Shown piece by piece: positions 33,779 to 46,500 of a DNA stretch of 64,000 nt (position 1 is the stretch's first letter; every line of letters starts with the position of its first letter). Below the pieces are notes generated by a model, which was given only the letters and a program-made list of their open reading frames with translations, made no database searches and was not told the origin of the DNA. The stretch is from NCBI GenBank assembly GCA_029204225.1, contig CM055103.1, positions 56,253,078 to 56,317,077 on the forward strand. Direction: 5' to 3'. Both the position numbers and the translations under genes were made by a program. Origin of the DNA: Diphasiastrum complanatum. Taxonomy: Eukaryota > Streptophyta > Lycopodiopsida > Lycopodiales > Lycopodiaceae.

Positions 33779-33891
33779 TGTCGTTGGAGTTGGCTGTTTG
33801 GCATAAAAAACCTACTGTCATTGAAGATTGGCTGTTCGGCATAAAAAACTTATTGTTATTGGAGATTGGTTGTTTGGCATCTTGAAAGGAC
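33779..33891 (+). repeat. Short tandem repeat, three copies of about 45 bp, before the invertase ATG
   Basis: The unit ATTGGCTGTTYGGCATAAAA with AACYTATTGTYATTGGAG is present about three times. It ends 30 bases before the chosen start codon at 33921 and is open in the same frame, so a longer N-terminus from 33828 is possible. Confidence 0.8.
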
Positions 33892-33920
33892 ACAAAAGCG
33901 TGCTGAAATTTGTGTCTCTT

Positions 33921-34910
33921 ATGAATTATAGTACCACAGCCTTAGGATGGGCGGTGGCTCCGAGTTGCCAAGTTATCCCCTCCACATGCACTTTTTCTGT
34001 ACTTAGATATTCACTACGAAGGCAGAATGTCATCGAAGCAGATCTGCGGAGTCACAGGGTATTCCGTAACGGTGGTTGCCTAATAACAAGGTGTGATGTA
34101 GTTGTTGTGTTGAACGCATGTCAGAAGTTGGTAACTTCCTCTTGCCCTATATTCTGCGTATCTGACGGTTCAAACTCCACATTTTTTCGCAGTGACCTTA
34201 GGTGCTGTGCTCATTTCGACGAGGAGGCAATGCTCGCTATTCATCGGTTGGCGCGTGGAAGAACTAAAAGCTTATCATCAGGTGGGAATTTATCGAATAT
34301 GCTACTTAGAGGACTCTGCAGGAAACAAAGGATTTGCACAAGTTTTCCACGTTTCTGCCATCAGCCCAAGTCGGTTTGCAGTCAAGATAACTATCAGAAG
34401 GACGATGTCATTAACGCTGATTCCAGTGGAATTTATGCTGGAAGTAAGGTTTCTGAGCCCGAGAAGACTTCTAAACTCTTCTCTGTGGTTGAAAATTACT
34501 CGGCTGGGAGAATCTATGTGCAATCAAATCCACTACCATCTTTATTAGGTGAAGATTACAAGAGTCAAAATGCCTCTCGACATTCGTTTTCATCTCTTCC
34601 CGATTGTACTCCCCTGGATTTACCAGATTTAGATGCGCCGGTCGAGAGCCCCATAGAAAGGGAAGCGTGGGATCTTTTAAGGCGATCTGTGGTCAGCTAT
34701 TGTGGAAGCCCTCTTGGAACAGTCGCAGCGAACGACCCTACTGAACCATGTTCCCTGAACTACGATCAAGTTTTCTTACGAGATTTTATACCCTCAGCCA
34801 TCGCTTTCTTGCTCAAGGGAGAATCGGAAATCGTTCGAAATTTCATTCTTCATACTTTACAACTACAGGTCAGTTTCAGAGCTCAAGTACAGAAACGTGT
34901 GTTTGTGTGC

Positions 34911-34972
<62 letters not shown>

Positions 34973-37900
34973 CAAATACCTTGTCTTTTGTAGCTTTAAA
35001 TATGTCTTTTGCAGCTCTAAATAGCTGATGCTTTAATTGATGTCTAACACAAGATATAAGTCAGAAAATTAGCCGTACAAAACATGTAAAATTTCTTATC
35101 TACGTGCTAAAGTCTCTTTAGCAGGGCTCCAACCTATTTAGCAGGTTCCTCAAAAATAGGTTAGATGGTTAAACATGCTGCATATTCTCCTTTTCTCTAG
35201 TGTCTTCATTTGTGGGGCAAAAGAGCCTTTTCTCTAGTGTCTTCATTTGTGGGGCAAAAGAGAAGCACTGGTGCGTTGTCTTCCACCTTTTGATGCATGT
35301 CTTGCCAATCTTCTCTTTGTAATATTTTTCCATCTTCCAACTTCCAATGCAAGCTCACGAGATCTGGTTCTTATCTTACATACTTTTCGCCTTTTCCATG
35401 TCACCTCACGAATAATCATGGGATTAATTTCTCTTCTTTTGAAGGACATTTATTTGTTGGGGTCGAGCCACGACTTAATCATAACTTTTGAATTAGCAGA
35501 ATCTCTTATTTACCTTATAGAAGCTCCTTATCTATTCCTTAGCTATCCTACCAGGAAGTTATGGCTTTTGTACCATTTGTTCCTCCTCGTGTTTATGGCC
35601 TTGGGGGAAGCATGATAGCTTCCATATTTTGATTCTATCCATTTGGTGAATGTGTTGGCACAAGAATTCAAAAAATAATTTTTGCTCTCATGTGTGAGAT
35701 CTCCACATAGACCGATTATATGAAATAATGGTGTTGATACAATGAGGTGTAATATGGGTGGAGCGGTATAGCAGATATCTTGTCACAGTGGAATTGGACC
35801 CACCTTGCTGAAGAAAGCAAGGGTAGATGGTGCTGACACTAATGAAGGTGTGGAGTCCATGGATGCCGAAGGTGTGGAGTGTCATCTCCTCATGTGTGTA
35901 CTCATTGATTGTTGAGGTCTATTGGAGGCTGTGTTGCAGCGGATCGCGATCCGCTGCAAAAACATTCCGGATCGTGCGATCCGAAACGTCAGCGATCCGC
36001 GACCCGGATCGCAAATTTTTTTTTTTTTTTTTCTTTTTTCTGTGGAAAAAGGAGTAATGGCCAATTTTTTTTTTTTTTGAGTTTAATACTAGCTAAATCA
36101 GTTTTGAATGGTGTTCTGATGCCAATGGTTTGCAGATCTACTGATTCCGTTTTCTGTTAGAAAATGATAGAAAGAGTTAGAAGGAGCCTTCCTTAGATTG
36201 GCGGGAATTGTATACTTCTTTTGGAATAGCTGGAACGGGGGGTTCGGGGGGCGGTAGCCCCCAGTAGGGGGTTTGGGGGGCAACACCCCCCAACGGCGGG
36301 GTCCGGGGGCTGCCGGTAGACCCCGGCCCCGACGGTAAGGCCTCTTCATGATTTGGCCTTCCAACTCCTTGAGTGAAAACACACTTTTTGGTGTTCCGCA
36401 CCCGAAATAGTCGGCAAACTACACAGTTCAAATTTCTGAAACCATATGAAAATGCAGCCAGTTTTCTTAAACCATCTACTGATGTCCAGATTTCTAATCA
36501 ATGTAGCCCGCAGCCATCTGAAACCAAGCAACAGATCTGCATAACAATTGCTTTTTTGATATCCTTTCACATGATACCCATATTGGCAATTATACAAAAA
36601 AAAAAAAAATTGCGTTCCGGGAAACCCTAATGGGAAATCCCGGATTGCGTTCCGGAACGCGGACTGCAACCTTGATTGGAGGCCATGAGTTCCAGTGTCA
36701 AAACTGTGCGCTGTCATCGATCGCGATGCTGATCTCTGGAAGGAATATCTGTCTCATCCTTTGACAATGTCTCAGTCTCAGTGTCTGCTCTAATCATAAC
36801 AAGACATCTGAATATAAAATGCTCCCAACTCCACCTTTCCTAATATACATAACTGGCAGATCCTACTCTTAAGAAATTGAAAGTACGTACCTCGCTTCAC
36901 TTCATCCTTTTGGAGTAAGGCGCACATGAACCAACCACTTCTACATGAGTTTGGGCCCATTTATTATGTTCTAGGCCTAAACAATAATAAATAGTGATAA
37001 TGGTATAATTCCCATCCACTGATCGCATATCAATAAATAGCTAGACCTAGTAGCTTGAGTTTGACTACCTAAGGCCCATGAATTCTTACTTTTACACATG
37101 GGTTCAAAGTCATTATTATCTATTATACCCTCACGTACCATTTATCTTCTTCATGTCTCATGGGTTACGGGTAGCTTCTAATAGAAGCTTGATTTTGGCT
37201 TGGATTCTTAGTCTTGTTAGTTTCTGCTGATTTTTGAGTTAGTACTCATGAAGATAGTGGTTCTTTTAAATTGATCCAGAATATCATTCATGTGTGGGAT
37301 TAAGAAATCACTTCTTTGTTTCAATCTTGATAGGTGCCCTACAGTCCACAGAGATCTGTGTCCGTGCCTCATTGACATATGCTCTAAGCATATCCTCTAG
37401 GACCTAGTTGACTCTCTCAGTCAGCCCATCTGTCTGTGGATTGTCCACAATTGTGTTCCCAAATTAGTGAACATCTTGGGATCCCTCTTTGAGACAATGG
37501 ACTTCAGAAAGTCACGCAATCTCACTATATGATCAGCAAACAATTTTTCAACTTGCGGAGCTCACTTTCTTTCTAGTGACAATAATGAGCCATTTTAATG
37601 AACCTCTCCACCACTACCAATATTGAATCCATCGGATTTTGAGTCCTTAGTATTCCAACAATAGAATCCATAGAGAGCTCTCTCAACGATTGTGGGGTAT
37701 CTCCAATAAATGAGGTAAACTGGGTGGGCTTACCCTCTCTGCCTTGTTCACCCGACAAGGTATGCAACGCTGAAATTGTTTTGAGACACAATAGCAAGTA
37801 CCTTATTAGTAATAGCAAGGCACCTAGTATTTGAACCTTAGAATCAATGGATGTAATGCTAGAACTTACAGCTTAAAAAGACTGAAGAGCTTTTCAAGAT

Positions 37901-40900
37901 TGGTTTGAATCTTTAAACATGGTAGTAGGTAACCATAGCAAGACACATCAACGCTCACACTTATATGCTTATTCCTAATTTGGGCCCTATAACGCTATGA
38001 ATAGGCCATCAAACACCTATAAATAGGCCCTTGGACACTAGGATAGTTCACATAGATCAAACATACGAGAGCTCTATTGCCTATGTCTCAATTCAATGAA
38101 GGTTCTATTTGAAACATAGTTGGTGACAATGAAAAATGGGTCTTTCAGGATGTGTGTAGATTACTATGGCTTGAATAAGATCATGATGAAACATAGGTAT
38201 CCTATGCTGCGAATAGATGATTTGTTGAGATTTCCATGGTGAAAGGTGTTTAGCAAGATAGATCTTAAGAGTGACTGCCATCAAATATGTATTAGGGAAC
38301 TTGATGTGCCGAAGATAGCATTTCACACATGCTTTGGACATTATGAGTCCTTGGTCATGCCTTTTGGTCTAACTAAGGATCCAACAAACGTTCATGATGC
38401 TAATGAATGCATACTTAGAGACTTATGGGTAAGTTCGTCATTAATTTTATCAATGACATCCTAGTCTACAGTAATGATTCCATACCATAGACACCATCTA
38501 GGAATGGTCTTTAGGGAATTGCAAGACAATGTTTTACATGTTAATGATAAGAAAACCAAGCTGTGTATGAGTCGTCTACCTTAGTCACATAGTAATGGCA
38601 GAGGGGATAGCTGTAGATCCAGCTAAGATGGCTATAATAATGAGTTGGCCTTGGCCAATTAATATTCATCAACTACACTCTTTCTTGGATTTTTGGGTCT
38701 TTTATCGCATATTTGCTGAGAACTACGGATTGATAGCTACTACATTGACAGACCAGTTACATGACAATAACATATTGGTTACTAGGTTTAAGGAGACCTA
38801 GGACAGTTTTCAGGCACTGCAAGAGGCAGTGGCCACTGCACCTGTGCTCAAGGTTGTCGATCTCTAAAAGCCTTTCTGTTTAGAGACTGATGCAAGTGAC
38901 ATCACAATAGGTGCAATCCTCAGCCAGGAGCGGGGGCCAATAGCTTTCGAGAGTAAATAGCTAAGTCTTGCTCACAGAGGTACCTGACACATGAGAAGGA
39001 ATTGTTTGCAATTATACATTCACTCAAGGTGTGATGACGCTATTTATATGGTGTCGAGTTTTATGTATATATTGACCATACTCTTAGGTATTTCTGTCAT
39101 CAGCTTGAGTTGAGAGGCGGCTAGGTTAGGTGGGCCGAGTAATGCAAGAGTTTCATTTGGAAATCTTGTAAAACAAGGGCAAAGAGAATGTGGTTGCAAT
39201 TGCATTATCTCCTATAATGTATGAAACCTCTTTAACACTTGTTGAAAGCGAGCCCATTGATGAGATTAGATAGGCTCAGCAGAGAGATGAGCACTGTTAG
39301 CGTGTGTGACCAAGTGCATGCGTCATTACCAATATTTCAGATGGAGCAACCATGTCTACCTCCTCTGATGAGGCACACACATATCTAGCATACACCATAG
39401 AGGGAGATATGCTAAAGAGAAATGGAAAGGCTTATGTGCCAGGCGTGAACAAACTTCACCATAAGATCCTTCATGAGTGTCATGATAGTCCCTGGTGGAT
39501 TGTACCACAGGGCCTGATCTGAGCCATTCTTTATTGAAGCTCCTCAAGTTTCAATTTTCTTAATTTATGACTTATAACAATGAGCACCGAAGCCATTGAG
39601 CACTAAGCTTTTGTGATTCAGGAATTAATAGCTAGGAGATAGTATTCAATTCTATAATCAATGTATGTCATATATGATGTGAGTTGTGACCACTAAAGTG
39701 TTTTGAATTTTGCTTAAAAGCTGAAGTGTAAAGTCTAACATCATTGATCAATCATTAGTAAGTTGTAACATGGGACCTCCTACGAGGTATTTCTCTAATT
39801 GTAATTTTCCATAGCTGTAACTTATAACGCAGCTGCATTGAAGGTAGGGGCCATGGAGCACTCAACACTGGATTATTCAAGCCTGGCTGATTTGAACACG
39901 ATCCAAACTGCTGATTCAAACTGGCCCATCAAAAACATTGATCCTCTAGAGTAACTCTAATGCAAGAAACAACTTGGCTGTCAATGAAAGAGTGTGTTGT
40001 CTGTGCCGATAAGTCTATGAACAGTCTGATATGATAAGGACCTGGTTTGTCTGCTTGTGTGGCATAAGCAAGTTGTGCATGGCACTCTACCAACCATAGT
40101 CACCAGAAGATTCGAATCAATATAAAATCAGTGCGACAATGGTATAAGAAGAAAGATCAAGCCCTGAGATCCTTAGGATTCGAGCCATTGATAGCCGATT
40201 CCAATGTTTATGTGAGAATCGTAGATGGGAAGATCATCATTGTAGCTGTATATGTGGACGACGCCCTGATACTTTGCAAAAGTGAAGAACTTATTGTTGA
40301 GGTGAAGTGCGATATCTCGAAACATGTCGAGATCTAGGAGAAGCCAAATGTTATCTTGGCTTACAGATTGACAGAGACTATGACGAAGGGAAATTGTACG
40401 TTCACCAGTCCAGATATACCCAAAAAATCCTAGACGATTTCGGGATGACGAATTGCAAAGGAGCAAATACTCCAATGCTTGCAGGAACAATCCCGACGAA
40501 TGAAGATTGTTCGAAGACTGAAGAAGAAAGAGAATTGATGCAACATACACCATATAGGAAGCTAATCGGATCACTAATGTATCTTGCAGATAACACACAC
40601 CCTGACATTGCTCATGTCGTGTTCAGGATGAGCCAATTCAGTACGAATCCAGGCTCGACTCATTGGAAGATCGCGAAATGAATCTTGCAGTACCTTCATC
40701 AACTGACGAAGGATTTTGGATTGTGTTATTCTCGTGATGCAGGATTCCGGATGCTTTCATACAGTGATGCTAGCTGGGCATCTCTCAAGGACGACTGCAG
40801 AAGTGTCTCAGGAGGATGTACCATCGCAGCAGGAGCAGCAATTCTCTGGGTCAGCAAAAGGCAGGCCATCGTAGCTCAGTCATCCCGCGAAGCAGAATAC

Positions 40901-43499
40901 GTAGCAGTAGCAAAGATGGCCAATGAAATCACTTGGCTCAAACAGTTCCTTGACGAACTAGGTGAAAGAGGAATGAACCTCTGATTTTGCAGATGGACAA
41001 TACATCCGCAATACACCTGACAAAGGATCCCGTGTTTCACTCAAGGACGAAACACATTGCAATCAAGTACCACTTGATAAGGGATCTGATAAAAAAGAAG
41101 AAGCTGCAGACTACTTTCATTGGAACGAAGAAGATGGTTGCTGACATCTTCACAAAGGCCTTAGACAAAGGTTTGTTCGAGAAACAGAGGAGCAGTCTCG
41201 GAGTCATAAAGCACTTTGAGAGGGAGCTGAAGAAACAAAGTGTTTCTATTACCAAAGCTCTGCTAGCTCTCGACTCCCAACCTGAAGAATATCTTGAAAA
41301 CGAAATGTTCGCGAACAACAGAAGATGGTCAAACGACGCGAAAGGAAAATGTCGTGACACCTGAGGGTCGAATACTTTCGACACCTCACACACGAAAGGA
41401 CTGAGAAGATCAAAGAAGTACCATAAACTACATATCCCTGATATGATATGATGACGTCAGCAGAAGAGGGTTAGGACGTGCCTAATCCGCGCTCTTGTAA
41501 TCTGAGATTAGTCTTAGATTGAATCTATCTAATCAGAAATGTTATTCTTAATATATGCAGTTGCTAGATGCACTAATGACACAGAAGACAAAGATAGACA
41601 AAATACAGATAAGAGAAGTCCGCTAGTGAGCGAGACAATTCTTGTAAGCAGGATCCATAGAGATCCAAGTAGTCCGCTAGTAAGTGAGACACTGTTCATG
41701 GGAGAACACCGCTTCTCTCACGCCAATGCGCTGTGTGGGTCTGTCACACAATGCTTAAACCAAGAGGATCAATAGATGATGTTGTAGCTGCTATGCACAT
41801 GTCATTCTAAATTATTTGATCTCGATTGAATTATTGTCTGCTTATCGTTCGTGTATCTCATTCGTTTGTTTTTTCTATTCCACACATAGGTTCAATCTTG
41901 TTGAATGCTGAATTAATTATAAACGTAGGTCAGCAGTGTCTGTCTACATTCTGGAGGATTGTAGGAATGATACAACAGGCAGTGACTAACAATCATATCC
42001 GAACTCCATCCGAATTTATTCGCGTTTCGTTTCGCTTCGCATCAGCATCACTCTTTGTGTTCATCTTAAAATAGCTGAAACTTGGCTAGCCAGTTCTCGA
42101 ACTCATTGCTGTCCGATGAGCTAGAATAGATTAAAGATACAATGTTAACCCCTTGAAGTCATAGACAACAGATGTCTCATACTTTCTAGGATGTACATCA
42201 GAAGTAACAGCAAGAACAGGAACGTCAAGGTCGAATCATGCCCAGGAACAAATTTACTAGTTGAATACTATTGTTATATATATGGTAGAACTATGCATAT
42301 CATCTATCAATTGCTCTAGTTAAAAAACTCTGGTGGGAATGGATTTCAGAACATTATCGGCACTAGCAGCAGCCATGATGTCCATCGTTAACATGTAAAT
42401 CTGTGATGCTGGAGTGACTGGTGAAAGCCATTGTGTCCCAAGAGAGGAGCAAAAGGATGAATACAAGAAAATCCTCCTCTTGTCAATCACTGCTGCTCTG
42501 ATACCATGCTATGAACTCATTTGTAGGTTTAGCGTCACATACAAACAATAGACAACAAAACATGAAGCAAATAACACGATTCATCTAAGAACTTCGAAAG
42601 AACGTCAAATAATGTCGATATCTTATCCCCCACACGAGGAAGAGCAACGAGTTTCCCTACAAAAAACTCAAGAAGCAACCAAATCATAAGCTACTGAACA
42701 ACGAAAGTGCTTCGTACTTCCTAATAGTGACTTTCTGAGCGAGTTAGGTCTAAAGAGTAACTTGAGGTTTTAGCTAGGGCTAATCAACGAGCCCTGTGAA
42801 ACCAGTCTATCTGTGCTTCTTGAAGGACCTAAAACCATATGCACATAAGAAGTGACCAATTAGCCTGGAATTATGATAGTTCCTGAATAAATGAGTAGAC
42901 CATGTGCCCATAATGGGACATAATGCTTTATCATGTATTGTATGCCTTTAGCAACCCTCCCCTCCCACTTGAGTTTCACTTTGTTCTCATTGGAGTCCTC
43001 TTGAGTCTTACGAGCTACCTGTTTTGTTTTGCATATCCTCAAGCTGCTTCATAGGATGATAGATGGTATCAGTGTTAATGGCCTTTCTTCCTCTGCATGC
43101 AAGATATGTTTCTTGTGTCTTTTTGTTTAGTTTTTATCTTTCAATTCTTGATTTACTTGTTAGTCAGCACGGGGTGCATGCTAGAAAATCTATTCTCCCA
43201 AAAGTTGTCAAAATCGAGCTAGCAATTTATGCTTATGGTGAGACTATAAGTTGCTATCTGAGTTTTTGACTCTTTTAATGTACACATTTGTTTCTAAGCA
43301 TCACCTAATGACACGACTTTTCTCTCAGAATGAATGTGTACATTTGGGGATGTCAATCAGAAGTAGGATTCTCTGTACAGTATCACACCATTTTGATCAA
43401 ATATTGAACACAAATTCCGCTGGACTCTAGTTACGTTTTAGCTAAAAGCCTGCTCCCAATGTAATGAACCTAAATTCAGGTCTTTATTATCTATCTATC

Positions 43500-43547
<48 letters not shown>

Positions 43548-46500
43548 TATTAGTATGAGTTTTCTGAAGCAATAATCTTGTCATCAACTATCTGCAGAGC
43601 TGGGAAAAGACAGTTGATTGTTATAGCCCTGGTCAAGGATTGATGCCCGCAAGTTTCAAGGTTCGGATAGTCCCTCTTGAGGGAGGTGATACAAATGCCA
43701 CAGAGGAGATTTTGGATCCTGACTTTGGTGAATCGGCAATTGGCAGGGTTGCCCCTGTTGACTCTGGTAAGTGTGAAATAGGCAAGTGCAAGTTTTGTAT
43801 GCTAACAAAAAACGGCAATAACACTGATGTTGGCGTTCATCTTGTCATTTGCATGTTATTTTGAGGGTTCCTTGCCTTCCAACTATTAGTTCATTAGTTG
43901 TAACTTTCCCTACCAAAGTACAGGTCTATGGTGGATAATACTGCTAAGGGCTTATGGAAAATGTACTGGAGACTTTGCCCTACAAGAGAGAGTGGACGTC
44001 CAAACAGGCATGAAGCTGATTTTAAAACTTTGTCTAGCTGATGGCTTCGACATGTTTCCCACTCTGTTAGTGACTGATGCATCCTGCATGATTGATCGTC
44101 GAATGGGTATTCATGGGCATCCTCTTGAAATTCAGGTAGCACACATACTTTTGGACAATGAACGGTTATTCTTTTATAATTTTAAGGTTTGCAAGTTTGT
44201 AGATGTCGTATCAAAATTACAAAGGTTCTTAAAGTATGTGTCTTGTGGAATAACATTCTCTGTGAATTCTAACCTCAACCTGATTCTTCCTCTTAGTTTC
44301 AGCTGACTTGGTCCTATTTCTTACACACACGGAGACAGATTAGAATAGAATATCGTTATTTATTATGATTTCAACAGTCTATGGCACCAATTAAACAAAA
44401 CATATTGGTATCTAATACCAATATAGCAATCTAAACAGAAAGGGTTAACTAAGCAAGATAACTGAGAGCATCCAAGAAATTAGAAGCCTCTTATAAAAGT
44501 TCTGCCAATTGTGAGCTTAATGGTCAATCCCCAATCATGTCCAGTTTTTTTTGTGAAGAATTTGACAAAATTTTCAGAATTCACACGTGTGGGGAATGTC
44601 CACAAGAGTGACTGATCTTAATTAAGCTTTGTGATTGGCACTATAACCTAATTCTAGATTGATCAACAAAATCTAGTTCAGAAGAAATGGCTAATCCACA
44701 ATCTAACATGCTAATCAACAGAATATAATAGCAATGATCAAAGAATGAATAAAAAATATAAGATTTCAATGTATGAGCATTAGCCTCAACACGAGTTAGA
44801 GAGAGAGAGCTAGAGAGATAACAAGTAATATTTGTTTAGATCCAAAATGACATGAGATAGCTACAAAACTTTGGTTCTTCATCATTGATTGTGTGGAAAG
44901 CTACACATATTTATGAAGATTGAGGTAGCTCGAGGTAGAACCATATCTATCCATTCCAAAATGACATCTAAAGTGACATCTAGAGTCTATGTGACATTTG
45001 TCACTTGTCACGCATGAAATTCTACCAACTTTTTATAAGTGTACTAGTTCTAACTAGAAATGTCCAAATCATATGAATATTGGGTTGTTGGCAAGGGCTT
45101 GAGCTGAAATGTTGTCACACATGATCGTCGGTATATTTTCTTCCATAATTATCTGTAGCTGCACTATTTTCCAGCAAGAGCATTGTGAGGTAATCTATTG
45201 CACAAATAGTTTGCACAATCTATAGCTTCACCCCAATATTCAATAGGCAAAGAAGCTGCTATTCGAATTGCTTTAGCACATTCACATAAAGATCTGTTTT
45301 TCCTCTCAGCTACTCCATTTTGGGATGGAGAATAGGCACAAGAAAATTCTCTCTTTATTCCTTCACCTTCACAATAATTATGAAACTTGTTGGAGATATA
45401 TTCACCTCCTCCATTGCATCTTAAAGCTTTAACTTTGCAAGAAAACTGTTTTTCTACATAAGCTTTGAAGATAAGGAAGTGATAAAAAACCATAGCCTTT
45501 GAAGAAAGTAGATACAACCAAGTGTATCTAGTAAAGTCATCAATAAAGGTGACAAAACATGTTGCACCACCAATACTTTTAGAAGAGGAAAAATGTACAT
45601 CTGAATGTATGAGTTCCAATGGAAAAGTAGTCTTTATAAAAGACTTCGATATGACTTTCTGTGTGACTTTGCAATGGCACAAGCCTCACAAGGCTTGAAA
45701 TCTTTAGAAAGAGATTTTGGAAGACCAATAGCTTTCTCCTTCTTAACCATAGAAGACATAGATGTAAAGTTAGGATGTCCCAACCTTCTATGCCACAGCT
45801 CCTCCTTAGATAACAAAACAACTTCACAAAGGTTTGCATTCTCATAAGAATTCAACTTAAAATTCCACCACATCTAGTTCCATCAGCAAGGATCTCATCT
45901 TTTCTCTTGATAAAACAAGTATTGGAGCTGAACTTTACATCACAACCATTATCAAGCAACTTTCCCACACTAATTAAGTTCTTTATAAGTTTTGGAATGA
46001 AAAGAACATTAGAAAGTGCAAGAACTTTTGAAGAAGCAAGCCAATTCCTTCTATTGGACACTCATGATCATTAGCTGTGTAAATAGATCTCTTGAGTCCT
46101 TTGAAAGGTAAGATTGAGTCAAATGACTCCTTTGAACAGCACATATGTGAAGAGGCTCCACTGTCTATGTACCAAGCTCCATCTTTTTTGAAAGGTGATG
46201 AAGAAAAACTGGACACCATAAGTGATCCTTCTCCATCACTTGCAACAGAATCTTCTTCAATTTCTTTGGAGATTAGCTTGCTTGAGTTGGTTTTTCTTCT
46301 TAAAGCAATTAGAGGCATAGTGCCCCTTTTTGCCACAGAAGAAGCACTTCACTTTCTTTTTCTTGGTTTTTGAGTTAGAGGGATGAGATGTTTCATCCTC
46401 TTCACCATCTTGATCTCGATCTTTGGCTTTGTCTTTGTTGTATGCTTGAGAGAATTGGTTCTTACTCCTTCCTTTCTGCTTGCCTTTGACAAAGAGGGCT

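Noticed and set aside
36177-36431. Pro-rich minus-strand ORFs
   Set aside because: They are translations of the G-rich tract inside the transposon-like element.
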